A DNA stretch of 64,000 nucleotides from Neofusicoccum parvum (taxonomy: Eukaryota; Ascomycota; Dothideomycetes; Botryosphaeriales; Botryosphaeriaceae), in the NCBI GenBank assembly GCA_020912385.1, contig CP087218.1, positions 1-64,000 on the forward strand, written 5' to 3'. Numbering within the stretch: the stretch's first letter is position 1; each line of letters opens with the position of its first letter. The notes beneath the pieces were generated by a model. The model worked only from the letters and a program-made list of their open reading frames with translations. It ran no database searches and had not been told where the DNA came from. The translations under genes were made by a program, and so were the position numbers. Positions 33,737 to 45,900 of this stretch are shown piece by piece.

Positions 33737-34706
33737 GATCGTACGCACTGGGTGATCGAGGGAATTAAGCCGTTGATAGACAATCCACTTTTTCGCAAAC
33801 TATAGGATGCAATTGACACATTATCATGCTGTTTGATTTTGGTGTCACACCTCGGCTATTGCTTGGTTTTAAACACGGCTATATGCTGTCTTTTCTAGCC
33901 GACCCGAGGCAGTTACCAGCCCACTGGCTAGAAAGGCACAATTTGCAAACCAACGGTCGGATCGTGATAGCAAAACGGAGTGATGTTCTAGCTTGTAACA
34001 TTTACAGCGGTTCTTATTAACCAAATACTTCTACCACTTCGTTCGGTCCAACCACGGGTTCGTCCCTCTCTACTTATCGTCTACTCTTATATCCAGGTCT
34101 ACGCCGCCTTGTTGTCGCCGTCGTCTTCCGTTCAGTGATATTCGTCTAACTTTTCTGCCGGCCGGCGTACCTTGAAATTCTACGATCTGTGCCGGCTGGA
34201 GAATAAGCGCTGGTAGTACTACTTCTTCAAACCGCCTCTTGATCCGATCGCCCTTGCTCCTACCTGATCCTCTCCTAACCCTAACTACCACCTACTAACC
34301 ACTAATGCTACTTCCGCAACTACTCTCTTATTATCCCCCTACTGCGGACAATATGGCCGTATCGATCCGGCGGTAGCGTACATACTAATCTATCCTCGTA
34401 TGCCGGTCGCTCCCCAATTGCCTTATCTACCCGAACTAGTACCTTAAGCTCGCTAGCACACAAAATTGAGCCCTACTACTCTCTGACCTACTCCGCGAAC
34501 TTCTCCGCTCGGCTACCGCTAAATCCGTAGTCCTTGCCTCGCTATTATTGTCGTAATTTTTACTCCGCTAATAATATTGTGAATACGCACTCTAAACTAA
34601 TGAAAGACTAATATAAAATGGAAAGAATCTATACAGAGTGAGCTTCAAGAGCATCGTTGACTCGACTATATATTTGAGAGTTGACTTGGGTATTTTATTT
34701 AGAATC
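33737..34706. other. Intergenic region with RIP-like degraded segment
   Basis: After about 280 bp of ordinary intergenic DNA, the stretch at about 34020-34570 is poor in CA/TG and has long CT-rich coding-like runs with no intact frame, consistent with a decayed repeat. A short ACCCTAACTACC-type telomere-like motif occurs near 34275. I cannot name the element. No gene is supported. Confidence 0.4.
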
Positions 34707-35836
34707 TCACGCTAGTAAGAATCCAACGGCCACGAAAGACATCAGCAGCCACGACACCCTAACCGCACCAGCCCCCGAAGAAATATTCACGGTCGTGGGC
34801 GCTCCGCTATCCGGCGGACAGGTGAGATTGAACCTTGGCTTTGTCCCCAGCTCATCCTCGGCGACGGCAAACTTCTCCCCGCTCTCCGGGTTCGCATCGC
34901 GCAGCGTGTACCACCACGTGTTGACGCGTCCAAACAGCCTCCCACAACCGACCGCGCGCCAGTACTGTGCCTGCGCATTCGCCGACGCCGACGCTTCGCC
35001 CCAGTCCTCGCCGCTGTACGGCCAGCCCGTCTCGGTGACCCACACGGGCTTGCCCTGCGAGGCGTTGACGGTGCGGTCCCAGAGATTTTCGAAGATGGCC
35101 GGCGCGCGGTTGAGCGTATTGTCCTTGTCGGATTCGAAGAAGGGGTAGATGTCGACGCCGAGGAAGTCGGTCGCGTCAACGACGGCGATATTGGACGCGT
35201 TAGTCCACGCGCTCCACGTGTCGACGTGCCCAATCGGCTTTTCTGCGAGCACCGTGCCGCGCACTGCGGTGCGCGTCTTGTTGATGAACTGCGCGATAAG
35301 GTGCGGCTGTGTGCCGATACCTGCGTCATTCTTGATCCCGGATTGGGAGTCGCGGTACCTGTCATGGGATTAGATGATGATGTGATCAAAGAGCAAGGAA
35401 AGAGGGGGAATATCGGCTTCACTCACAGGTCCTCGCTGCCGACGGAAATGGCCATTACGACAGATGCCAAGTCTTCACCATAGGTGTCGATGGCGGTTTT
35501 GAGTGCGTTGAGCTCTTTGGTGATATCAGGAGGGCTGCCCGAGCACCAGATCCCAAGAAGGAGCGAGGTGTTCGTCTTGATAGCAGCCGGAATAGCAGAA
35601 ATTGGCTCTGCTTCTGTTTTGGCCTGGATCATTGTGTACAGTCGAAAGCTGTTGAAGACGCCCGGCGAGTCTTGGAGCTTGGGCGCTGTCATGAATTCCT
35701 TGTGAAAGTCGGCCTCTTCCTTGCTCGAGTTGTCCGGGAATGTGTTGCCCGTGTTGAAGCCCTGGTATATATTTTGCGCGCTCACCAATCCGGCGAGAAG
35801 GGCGGTATATGTTAAAATATTTGGGGAAATCATCAT
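34707..35836 (-). CDS. GPI-anchored GH17 beta-1,3-glucanase-like protein
   Basis: Exons 35836-35427 and 35358-34707, intron 35359-35426 (GTGAGT...GACAG), 353 aa. An N-terminal signal peptide (ILTYTALLAGLVSAQ) is followed by a GH17 barrel: the acid/base Glu in ISVGSED (near residue 135, split by the intron) and the nucleophile Glu in WVTETGWP (near 242). The protein ends with a small-residue/Ser-Gly-Ala stretch and a hydrophobic tail, as expected for GPI attachment. It should act on beta-1,3-glucan at the cell wall surface, in wall remodelling. A GTG-adjacent upstream frame exists, but ATG 35836 gives a good signal peptide. Confidence 0.92.
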
Positions 35837-37040
35837 GCTCTTCAATGTTGGACTGATGGTAGTAACAGTCCTTTTCCTGCTAACCTTGGACCCGGATAGG
35901 GCCGAGATCTTTATAGACTTCCATGAATTATTCCTTCCTACCAGTTTTAGAAACGTATCTCAACTTATCGCGCTGGGCCTCGTTTTATTTAATGACATTT
36001 GCAGAGCCCAAACTTAATGAGAGGTACGTAGTCCCGGCTGTTTTGGTTTAAGGTTATTAGTGGGGTTAAGAGTCACGAAGAAGCGCTGAAAATAGCATTT
36101 TACTTTACTGTATCTTAGCTAAGAATGCTTCATTCTTGGACCTCGGAGTTGACATATGATGGATTATTAATCATATCATTTACTTCAACTCGAGCAAGGG
36201 TGACTATTCTAGCAGCGCGGCGGTTACCCGACCTGAGAAGCTCTTCTATCGGTTTGGAAGAGTTATTGTGAATTCTTAACAGATATTAGCTTTCAAATCT
36301 CGAGACATGAGTAAAGTTGGCCGCGATACCGGCAACGCCGGCTGAGAAAGGTGGGGGTGGAGGTGGTTGAGTCTCGGACGCGCTGGAACGCGTCTCAATT
36401 CGCCATATCGAGTGCGCCGACTGTCGAGACCCTAATCGCGGAAGACCATCGTATATCACTACATTACGGCCGAAATTGAATAAGGAAACTACTCTTAATA
36501 ATATCGTAGAGCTCTTAGAGGTAATCGCTAAGGAGAATAAACGCCTAACGATCCAATATACCTTCTAACAACACGCCCATAACCGCTGTTCCTACCTGGT
36601 ACGCTTCCTACACGCGTGGGCTTTTATAACCTGCAAGATTAAGTCTTCGACGGTCCCGCCGTTCCTCCAGTTCCCGCGCGAGCTATCTTATAGTGGGGTC
36701 TAGTAGTTGCTACCTAGTGGTATCCTTACGCGCCGCGCTCCCGTAGGCCTATTTGTCCCGCGCGGGACTTCTACTCACGCGGCTCTCGCTGTACCCTAGC
36801 AATGATGCCTATCCGTCATATCCTCTACATCTTCATTAGGTTCGTCAGTCAAGTGAAACAAGCTTTAATATCTGTAAGAGAACAAGATCCCTTTGGTATG
36901 CGGGATCTGCATTACTTCGAATTGGTAGAAGTGGATCTTGTTGAAACATTACGATAGGCCGTTATAGGAACTTCACTCCCGTAAAGCTCCTAGGGTTCCG
37001 ACACACCAAGCTCCAATACTAAATACTCAGCCGGTACTTC
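35837..37040. other. Gene-poor gap with RIP-like remnant
   Basis: No supported gene. The first part is ordinary AT-rich intergenic DNA including the glucanase promoter. From about 36380 to 36800 the plus strand has coding-like GC-rich composition, few CA/TG dinucleotides and many stops, suggesting a decayed transposon fragment. I could not match it to the chromoviruses at 9-24 kb. Confidence 0.4.
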
Positions 37041-38340
37041 TTATCGCGTCGGTGGTTTGTGGAGACCATACTCTCCAGGGTTGTAGGCAGGAGGGGATCC
37101 GTCTTGATCTCTTCGTCTCCAATAGATCGCGTAGAACAAGAGCGTAGATATTGCTACCACCCCCGCGACAACTCCAACGACAACGCCAGCGACCCCAGCA
37201 GTAGATAGACCCGTATTGGAGTTTTGATCTCCGGAACTATTATTTGCACCGGGGCTAGAGCTGACAGTGACGGTGGAGCTTGAGGAAGGCGTTGTCGTGT
37301 TGGTAGTACTGTTGCATTCGATCACTTGAGAACATGTAGTCTCTCTCGGTGCGCCGTTCTGTTAATTGCAACGATGAGCTCGTCATTAGTGAGGTTCGCT
37401 GCCCATAGAGAGAAGGCCTTTGCATCCAGGTTCGCCATTATGTATGTAGCTGACAAAAATTGGCGGCCGAGATTTGGAAGATCTTTGCTGTTGACATCTT
37501 GAATGGAGTTGATGATAAGCTCCTTCACACTGTTGTCCTCAACGAGAGCTCCATTGTTATTGATGTAGGTGTTTGGAACAAGAAGTTGATCATTGGTAAT
37601 CTTCACCTCTAGCCCTTGGTATGCCAACGGGGAATTTCGATAGTGCGAGGTTCGACGTGATGGTGAAGTTCTCGGTCATCCAGTTGCTAAAACTAGCATT
37701 TGTTGCCGCTTTGGTATCATTGCCTCCCTCCTTATCCCTAGATGCAGCTACCTTGTACGTGCCCGAATCCCCGGCAACATACCAGCCTCCATGGTGAGTT
37801 GCGCACCACTTGTCAGTTGTGTTGGTGCAGCCGGTTGCGTCGGCGAACTCCTTGGTGTACACGTAGGAATTATTGTAGTCTGTCAACCACATTCGCCTCT
37901 CAAACACACGTCTCTTTACTGTTTTATCCATGTACCAGCACTACCTGTCTTACTGTTATGCAACGCACCTGCAACTACATGTAACACTTCCCCTTTATGC
38001 GCACGGATAGGTACACTTCCGAGTCCCGTTATGCACGCGTATATAAGAAGCCCAAGTAGGATGAATAAAGAAGGTAGCGGTGTCTACTTTCTCGCGCCGT
38101 TCAACATAGTCTCTATGCCATTATAAGCCATGTATACGGTTGAACCTCGAAATTGTACTTACAGCCTCGGGAGGAAACTAAAGCTTTGTTGGGAGAGCCC
38201 ATATATGCTTGGACTCCTCTCATCTGACCACCGCCATTGACTCCAGCAGTCTTCAAGGGAAGTGCAAGGGGCTCAGGTAAGCACTCAGCTGCGACATGCC
38301 GATTCCACAGAAATGAAAGAATTAGGAACGATATATTCAT
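37041..38340 (-). pseudogene. Broken membrane-anchored aspartic-peptidase-like gene
   Basis: The pieces read in order as one protein: signal peptide and 'MRGVQAYMGSP' peptidase start (exon 38340-38163, donor GTAAGT); an ectodomain piece with NNSYVYTKEF and HHGGWY (from about 37879); a C-terminal lobe (LLVPNTYINNNG, LGRQFLSATYIMANLDAKAFSLWAAN); then a Ser/Thr-rich linker, one transmembrane span and a basic tail. The frame jumps directly from 'NLALSKFPVGIPRA' to the C-terminal lobe near 37600, skipping the middle of an aspartic-peptidase fold (about 120 aa in relatives, from memory of the family). A further one-base shift occurs near 37352 before 'TCSQVIECN'. No DTG-type active site is present. 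Deletion plus frameshift argue for a pseudogene; the one-base shift alone could be a sequencing error. Confidence 0.6.
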
Positions 38341-39354
38341 ATTGCCTCAATATTACAGAACAGGGTTCCTTAGTATCAGGGTCGCAACAGAAGAGAGGGT
38401 GGAAAGCTAACAAGAACCGAAATCTGCAGGCAATTTTGCTTGGTGGCCACGACAATGTAGGTAGTGCGCAGCGTTGCACCTTATCGGGATTCTGGAAAGG
38501 CACCAGGTCGAGGTGCTGAGGAGCAATGCAGCTAGGTCCGTGGAGGAGAAGATTTGAAGCGGATATTACGGGTTGCTGTGCCGCTCAAGGACAGGGATCA
38601 GGGACTGGCGGCTAATGGGACCAACAGTGACGTCCAGTATACTGCAATCGTTATTTGTGATAACTACGTGCTCTTTGAGGATCCAGATCCCCGTTCATCT
38701 GGCGCGTCGTTGCAGCATGTGATTGGCTAGGGGAAAGCACACGGACCCTATCACCATTCTCAAGCGGCGTCAAAAACAACTACTCTGCTTCAATCAACGC
38801 GAGCATAGATAACTTTTATACACGTGTTTGCTTTTCGGTCACACGATACAGGAGTATTCAGGGCTTCAAGGCGACGCATGGTTCATAGATAGCTGAACGG
38901 TTCAATCAGCCTGCAGCCCCGTCAACGTTGCTTGGCATTGCGGCACAGCGGCGAAATGTTGTCGGCTGGGAGCAGCTGGCGCCTCCGGTCATCTCGCGTG
39001 ATTTGCGGGCCCAGCGCTTGGGGTTTCGTCTCCAGGCAACTCCGAGGCGTTGGGAAAATCTGGGAGCGCCCGTCTCTCGTCCCAGTCTTTCCCGTCACCT
39101 CCGGCCGCTCCTTAAAGCAGGCAGAAGCCCCGCCAACGCGGAATCCGCGGCGTTCCTCGCATCTGAGCTGCATTGCCCTATCAGGGTGACGCTTTGGCGC
39201 CGCAATACGGGTGGCGTAACATCAGGGCTCATGCAAAACAAGCACTGGTGAATCACTTTCCAGTTCGACTTTCTCAAACACACCTTCCAACATCCACTCA
39301 ACCACCGATGTGCATAGAGATTACATTGACTTTTCGTGAGTTTTCATCGCCAGC
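38341..39354. other. Intergenic region, no gene recognised
   Basis: About 1 kb between divergent coding units. Several overlapping short frames on both strands at 38920-39250 have no family resemblance or intron logic. It presumably contains both promoters. Confidence 0.4.
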
Positions 39355-40390
39355 ATGCTTGCTCCACAGATGAGACTCTCCTACCGGCTGGCGACCGTGG
39401 CCTTCGTGTTGTTCTCCATCCTGTTCCTGTACAACATGAGCCGCACAAATGAGTCGTGGGTCTCTTCGAGTGTTCCACTTTCTTCGGAACCTGAGAACAG
39501 CTTGCCTAGTAGTGGGATAGGAGCAGAAAAGCCAGAAAGTACGGATACTCATTCATCAACATCTATTCCACCGAGCCATGGAGGAGTGCTCCCTACGTCA
39601 ACAGCAACCGTGGCGCCTGACGACACGCCAGCTCCAAAAGATTCTGTGGACAAGACCACCACAGCAGCACTCGGCGAAGCGACGGTGGACTCAGTAGATG
39701 GCGTTATCGTCATCGGAAAGCTGCAATCAGATAACACAGATTGGGTTAGCGAGAAATTGCCGAAGTATAATTCCTTCCTGCATGATGAATCTTACAGGAT
39801 GCTGACAATATTACAGGTGGCAGAACGCTATTTACGTTGTCGATAATCAAAGCGCACCCCTTCATACGCCCATGAACAAGGGTCGAGAGGCAAATCCTTA
39901 CCTGACCTTCATCATTGAGAACTACCACAATCTTCCGGGGACAATCGTTTTCCTTCACTCGCACCAAGATGGCTATCCAGGTGGTTGGCATACTGATACG
40001 CCGGACCATAGTAATGTCTGGAGCGTTGAACACCTAAACGTCGATTTCGTCCAAGAGACAGGCTACGTAAACTTACGTTGTACTCACATCCCTGGATGCC
40101 CTGACGAGATCCAGCCTTTCCGAGACCCGTTTGACTCGTCCAGAGCGAGCGAGAACCATATGATGGAAGCTTGGAAGGATCTTTTTGGAAACTCCGACGT
40201 GCCTAACGTTATTGGCGCGGCTTGTTGTGCGCAATTCGCCGTGTCCAGGGACCAGGTCTTGAAGCGGCCGTTGGATGACTATGTCCGCTATAGGCAATGG
40301 ATCTTAGATACCTCCCTTGAAGACGACTTAAGCGGCCGCATCATAGAGTACCTCTGGCATATAATCTTTGGGAAACCACCTGTTGAGTAA
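39355..40390 (+). CDS. DUF3431 family type II membrane protein
   Basis: Exons 39355-39764 and 39817-40390, intron 39765-39816 (GTATAA, CTGAC branch, TTACAG), 327 aa. A short cytoplasmic N-terminus and one transmembrane span (LATVAFVLFSILFLY) are followed by a Ser/Thr/Pro-rich stalk of about 90 residues and the DUF3431 domain. Recognised motifs are NAIYVVDN, NKGREANPYLTFII, LPGTIVFLHSHQDG and CCAQFAVSR. The family is widespread in Pezizomycotina and its fold resembles glycosyltransferases, but the biochemical role is unproven. Architecture suggests a Golgi or secretory-pathway enzyme. Confidence 0.88.
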
Positions 40391-40556
40391 GAGCGTTTAC
40401 TCTACTTCCCCCCAAATTCATTCTTAAGCTGACATTTACTTAGTTGCCCGGCCCAGGACCAATGTTTTTGGGATGTTTATCGTTTGAAGACTCAATTCGA
40501 TGACATTCCATAAATTTTTCATGCTTTAATACCCTCAATCGTATGTATAAGGTGTC

Positions 40557-41380
40557 ATGTATCAATCATCATTACCACGAACCGATTTCGTCCGCTCCAA
40601 TACTGTGGAACATCGACCGCCAGCCATCATGAACATCTTCCAGCGTCCCAACAGTGCTGATACCGGAATCAACGGCATCGGCATGGCCTACGATGCCTTT
40701 GCGTTCGCGGATGCCGACAAGATCAAGCCCTTTATAGACCTCGCCCAGTACGTCCTCTTTCCCACCCATCCCTTCCAGTCCACGACCACCTGACTGACCA
40801 CCCGAACCCCGAACAGAACTTCCACCATCACCGCCTTCATAACGCACTCCCTCGATAGTCCTTGGTTCGACGCTAACCCGCCGATCCTCTCCTGACCCCA
40901 CAACCTTTCAATACCATCGTCCATCTCATCTTCTCGTACGCCTCCTACGTCACCCCCGATAATATCCACCTGTAGCGCCCCCACAACCACCATGTCCCAA
41001 CCATCCCAGAGTCCAAAACGCATTACAGCCACTCCTTCATCAACACTACATTAGCGCAGGACCAAGCCACCATCGCCGTCGACATACATTTCACATCCAG
41101 TACGGAGATTGTCGGGTAGCCGCGGGTATGCTTGCAGCCTGCCTCTTTGCTGTTCCTCCTCCGGCTGCCTTGCGCGAGGACGCGGCGATATCTGCGTGCC
41201 ACTGGAGGACACGAAAGTCGACGTTGTGGTCTTTGATGGCGATAGTCTGAATATGGTGGGCGGGTTGATCCGATCGCGGCATTGATTCTGCACTTGTATA
41301 TGGGGGATCTTCGACATTTGCTTGTCAAATGGCGTAAGAGGAATGGGAGTTGGCGATGGATAGGACGGAGGTGGAACGGC
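40557..41380 (+). pseudogene. Unidentified gene remnant
   Basis: Coding-like composition with several readable stretches: GINGIGMAYDAFAFADADKI at about 40660-40725, a possible intron (GTACGT at about 40749 to CGAACAG at about 40828) leading to STITAFITHSLDSPWFDANPP, then FNTIVHLIFSYASYVTPDNI in another frame. A further open stretch reads KVDVVVFDGDSLNMVGGLI near 41215-41265. No single splice pattern gives a full protein, and I do not recognise the family. Its 3' side is followed by a solo LTR at 41389. Confidence 0.35.
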
Positions 41381-41388
41381 GGATTTAG

Positions 41389-41804
41389 ATGTAACGGCGG
41401 GCCTCTGCCTCTAAGGATCCAAACACCAAAGAGGGCGGTAAGCCGTGTAGGGTTTACCTTGAGTGGGTACAAGGTCGGGCTTTGAGAACGAGTAACAAGA
41501 TACGTGACTGAGCACTGCGTGCGAAGGCCGTATTACTAACAATACTCGATTATTATTGAAGTTTAACCACGAAGGTCAAAGCTATGCTAGCGAGTGTGGT
41601 TTATATACGTAGGAGAGCTCTATACAATTTATATGCTCAGTAAGTTAGCGGTGCTCACTTTCTAAGCGCCTTGCGTCTACTGAGCGGGTGGGTCTTAACT
41701 GATCGCGGGAGTCACGTGACTTCTGACCCACATAACTGGTGTTTCTTCGCCTGCTACGGGGCTATTCCCCGACCTCCTCACCTCATGGAGGCTGCGCCGT
41801 AACA
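41389..41804 (-). repeat. Solo LTR (family C), reverse orientation
   Basis: 416 bp, TGTAACGGCGGGCC...GCGCCGTAACA, flanked by TTAGA (41384-41388 and 41805-41809). The reverse complement matches the family C LTR at 23696-24563, including the CTTGTACCCACTCAAGGTAAA-like 3' block and TATATAAACCACACTCGC-like core. It shows that the chromovirus also inserted outside the subtelomeric nest, followed by LTR-LTR recombination. Confidence 0.88.
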
Positions 41805-42004
41805 TTAGAGACTCCCCGGGGGGGCGGGCATCCAGAAGAATCAAGATTTGGTTAGAGACGGTGAATCGGGGTGGTATTAAGAAAATAATACTACACGTGA
41901 AGTAGATTAAGTATTTTACAAAGTAGCTTGAATAAATAAAGCCGTCGATTGACTGGATTATTTGAAGCTAATATTTAAGCGGGACGTGCACCTCTAATCA
42001 CAAC

Positions 42005-42993
42005 TCAATTCCCAACCTCCACCGCCATTCTCACTTTTAATAAGCCCCACTTCTGTATTTCCTCCCTCTTCCGATCCAATTCTTCCATATCCCAAGTGCA
42101 GCTAACATATCGGCCTACCAGCCACTCCTTTCTCTCCCTCGTCAACCACACCACGCTATCCGCTGCCAGCTCTACCGTGTCTACTAACAGATTTTTTCCC
42201 CGTTCCTCACCCATGCCCCACGCCAAGTCCGTTGGCACGCCCCCGGGATGAATACTGAACGCCAACAGCCCCCTCTCCTCCTCTTCCAACGCCACCTGCT
42301 CCGCGAATCGCAACATCGCCAGCTTTGTCCCTGCATACGCCGTCCCTCCCACCGTCAAGGAGTGTGCGCCGATGCTGCTAACGAACAGAACGGTTTTAAG
42401 CTCTGACGCTAACACGAGAGGCGCGAAAAAGCGGTACGTCAGGTAGGTGCCCAACATGTTCACCTCGTAGCTACGCCACCAGTCGTCCGGGTCGCTCTCA
42501 GCCGCCCGCGTCCACGCCTCGAGGAACCCCGCGTTGGCGACGAGGACGTCCAGCTTGCCGGAGAAAGCGGCGCCGACGGAGGCGGCGGCTGCGGAGACGC
42601 TGTCGCGCGAGGTGATGTCGAGCGTGACGGCGTGGACAACTGGAGCGGGATGGCCCGCGTTGGTGGCGGCAGCTATGATCTCGGCCGTCAGATCCGAGAG
42701 GGACGAGCGCGCGCCGATTCCGATATGGGTAAAGCCGGCGCAAGCGTAGCTTGAGGGATCGGTCAGGGTTTCTGCGGGATTTAAGAGATGGTATTGAAGA
42801 GATATTTGGCGTACGAGATGGCGGTAGCTCGTCCGATACCCTTGGAGGCGCCAGTTATGAAAACGGAGCTGCCTGGAGGGATGGCAGGAGCCTTGGAGCT
42901 CACAGGGTCGATGAAAGGGTAGGTGTCGCGATGGATAGTAGGGGTGAAATTCACACCGGAATTCTTAATCGCTTGGTTGGGCGTTTGGGACAT
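42005..42993 (-). CDS. Short-chain dehydrogenase/reductase
   Basis: Exons 42993-42815 and 42749-42005, intron 42750-42814 (GTACGC, CTGAC branch, CAAG), 307 aa. The cofactor motif TGASKGIG lies at residues 47-54 after an N-terminal extension of about 45 residues, followed by ANAG, then catalytic Ser (VSSIGA) and YAGTK. The intron falls in the first helix after the glycine motif and restores 'RATAIS-YACAGFTHIG'. Soluble oxidoreductase of unknown substrate. There is no obvious cluster partner; it is divergent from the metallo-hydrolase at 43657 with about 660 bp between them. Confidence 0.9.
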
Positions 42994-43656
42994 GTTGAGC
43001 GGTTCCTGACTTCCTACCCTGGCAAGAGTACGGAATTACTACGGAGATGATTGAAATCAAATCAGCGAGATCTTCAGAAGTTTGAAAACGTTGAGTTCGT
43101 TCTTGGCCGGTGCGCTGAGTTCAACTTGCAGGATGATCTGGGACTGGAAGAAGCGTTGTGTGTTTTTTCTCGTGCCAGTAGAAGCTCTTCTTATAAAACA
43201 GAGATGCTTTCTCAACCGGAACTCTGCGGACGAGGAGTGGATCTTCATTCTCTTATTCCGATATGTCCGATGCTTCCTGCTGACCAATTCGATCGTGGAG
43301 TTGTGGGGTTGTGATTACTCTTTTACCAGTGCACCAGCTTCTATTAAATAAACCGCTGGATTGAGCACATCGAAGATCAAAGGATGCATGGATACTACAA
43401 CGGGATAACAGTATTCTAAATATCGAATATGAAGAAGAAGTAGGATGAGCTTTAGGCAGTTTATCTACCCCACTTACCTCAACTCCCGTTGAACCCCGCA
43501 TTCTGATTTCTAATTTTCAATTCTCCACATATGTTACTTCAAAATTATCTGCCGGTCAACCCCACATCACTCTTAGAGTAGAGAGACGTTAAGCGGTTCG
43601 ATATTCGGCATCACCAGACGGGCAACTGCTTCTCTCTTACGTTGTATAAATTTGCC

Positions 43657-44765
43657 ATGCCTGTTCGTAGAAACTTCGCACGATACGTCCTAGTAAACCT
43701 AACCCTACATTACCCTATGCCTCTCAAAACCTACCATCACATCTCCAGCATTAAGGGTCTGTCCTCCGTGACAACGCTTATTGTAGGGCCCAAAAACTCA
43801 ATTCTTATCGATCCGCCTTTCCTCATACAGGACGCTGAATCTGTCTTAACATGGATCCATACTGTTGCACCTTGCACCAACCTTGCGGCTGTATTCGTAA
43901 CCCATCACCACCCAGATGTACATCATCCGTCCAACAAAGCAGGTTTCTATAGTCTACTAACATTCATTTTGTAGCACTACTTCAGCGCCAACCCTATCCT
44001 CGAAGCATTCCAATCTGCTGAGTTCCTCGCCGCGCCTTACGTCTGCGATGGAATTGAGCGCGAGTATGACGAGAAAGTCCAGTTCTGGCCAGCTATCTAC
44101 GGCAAGGAAAACTTCTCGCCCCGCGCGCCCGCTAAGCCCGCGCCGTACCCATTTAGCTTTTTCACGCTAGATGAGGAACCAGTCATACTGCTTGGACCGG
44201 TGCAAGGTGATTGCATCAACCACACGTTATTTTGGGTGCCGGGAGAACGGACTATTGTGTGTGGTGACACTTTGTTTGGCCGTAGTCACCATGTATGGTA
44301 GGTTCTATGTTCTCTCTTTACGCTGACGGACGGAAAAGGAGGAAAGAGGAAGGAAAGAGATGCTGACACAGTTACAGGGCGGAAGAAATTGAGACGCCGG
44401 CTGTCCACGCAGCGTGGTTGAGCACTCTGGACCTGATCGAGTCATTGAACCCGGCCAAGGTCATTCCAGGCCATATCAACAAGGGCTGGGAGTTCAATGA
44501 GAGTATTGAGCACAGTCGCAAATATTTGAAGCTTTTCAAGGAGAAAATTCAGCAGGTACAGAGTAAGCCGCCTGTAGACGAGATCTACAAGACATTTGAG
44601 GATGCGTTTCCAGAGGCGGACAGCAATGCAGACTTCTTCCTCAACCATCTGTCAAACCAATTTGGAGAAGGTGGCAAAATTTGGGAAGAGAATAAGCGTC
44701 ATGGAACTGCGGAGAAGAACAGGGAGGAGCTGGAGGGATGGAGGTTCCCACTACCAAAAGCGTGA
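43657..44765 (+). CDS. Metallo-beta-lactamase-fold hydrolase
   Basis: Exons 43657-43917, 43975-44297 and 44378-44765, 323 aa. The metal-binding signature THHHPDH spans the first intron (D87 is the last exon-1 residue, H the first of exon 2). Later ligands are likely the Asp in VCGDTLFG and the His in VIPGHIN. The family hydrolyses thioesters, lactones or related bonds with one or two metal ions; the substrate is not predictable. ATG 43657 is used; an in-frame ATG at 43717, just before PLKTYHHISSIKG, is an alternative start. Introns: GTACAT with CTAAC branch, 57 nt; GTAGGT with CTGAC branch, 80 nt. Confidence 0.85.
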
Positions 44766-45900
44766 GCTGGGAGATGTGCATGTGCAACCGGTGCGGCAAA
44801 GCTTGAATGTGTCCTCGAATACGCGAGTGGCCACTGCTACGTCTTGGGGAGAGCGGCTTTGAGGTGGGATCCGACCATCCTTGTATCCTCAACCATGTCA
44901 CACTCATTTACCATTAGTTGTGATTAAAATATTCAAGGCAGCTCTGGTCCGCTCAGAGGGTCAATGTAGCAAGTACGAATCTCTGCTGTGCAGTATTCCG
45001 AGTGACTAGACAAGAATGAACGACTCGGATTAATTATAAAATCTGGGAACGTTGAACCATACGCCGCATGTACCACGTCAAACGGTACAGTCACTACTGG
45101 AGGTACAAATAAACTCCAGGCCGATGCAGCGGTTCCCGATCTCGCAGGGATCCCGTTATTCTGCTGTAATGAGCGGTAGAGTCAACGAAATGCAAGAGTC
45201 CCAGACCCCTCTCCCACAACACGGCATTCCTTCCATGATGATTGTGTAAGCGAGGAAGAAATGAAACGCTATGACTTGGAAATTAAGTAAACAAGTGTCA
45301 ACCACACGTGCCCGCAATCACGTGCTTCATCTTTCGTTCAACAAAAGCTACACTAGCCTCAACACTACCCCTTTGCTCCCCTTCTTACTATAGCCAAGGT
45401 TAATGAAAGAGCCACTGTGTTCTTTCAAACGCGTAGTATATAGTTAGCTCAGATAGCCTTAATTTACAAGACAGCGGTGTCTTGCTTTCTCGCACCGTTC
45501 GACAACAAGAGACGTTGATGTACTACGCACACGTTGTGGGCGACCGCTGCCCGTGCAAGTTCGCTTCGGCGAGAAAAAGTGCCTAGCGTGTGCGGGGATG
45601 ATCCAACCAGCAAACTCTCCGGCGGAGCTTTGCAAGTGCTCCCGGCGGAGGAAGAAGCAACCACCACACTCGCCCCGGCGGCTTGGGATGACACGCAGTT
45701 CACAGCGTCGCCGGCGGAGATGGATGCAGGGTTTCGAGAGGTGCTCTAGGATCTCACACAAACTCAGCGCTAACCCTGCGAAATAGCCAGTCCTGTTCGA
45801 TATCGAGAATGGCTCCCAGCAATCAGCCGAAGCATATGTATACGACCGCAGGCCCTGCGCCCCACTCGAGTCGGAGCAAAGTTCAACCAATTCTTTCAAA
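44766..45900. promoter_or_regulatory. Gene-free region upstream of the polyol dehydrogenase, with CCGGCGG cluster
   Basis: The first 850 bp hold no supported gene. At 45618-45718, 183-283 bp before the dehydrogenase ATG, four CCGGCGG cores occur within 101 bp: TCCGGCGGA (45618-45626), CCCGGCGGA (45641-45649), CCCGGCGGC (45674-45682) and GCCGGCGGA (45710-45718). CCG/CGG triplets are the recognition unit of Zn2Cys6 proteins. The same motif recurs upstream of the next two genes. Confidence 0.55.

Noticed and set aside
38922..39251. Overlapping short frames on both strands
   Set aside because: No homology pattern, start context or splice logic; treated as intergenic.
43681..43720. CCTAACCCTA telomere-like string in the metallo-hydrolase exon
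   Set aside because: A single short match inside a coding frame; chance.
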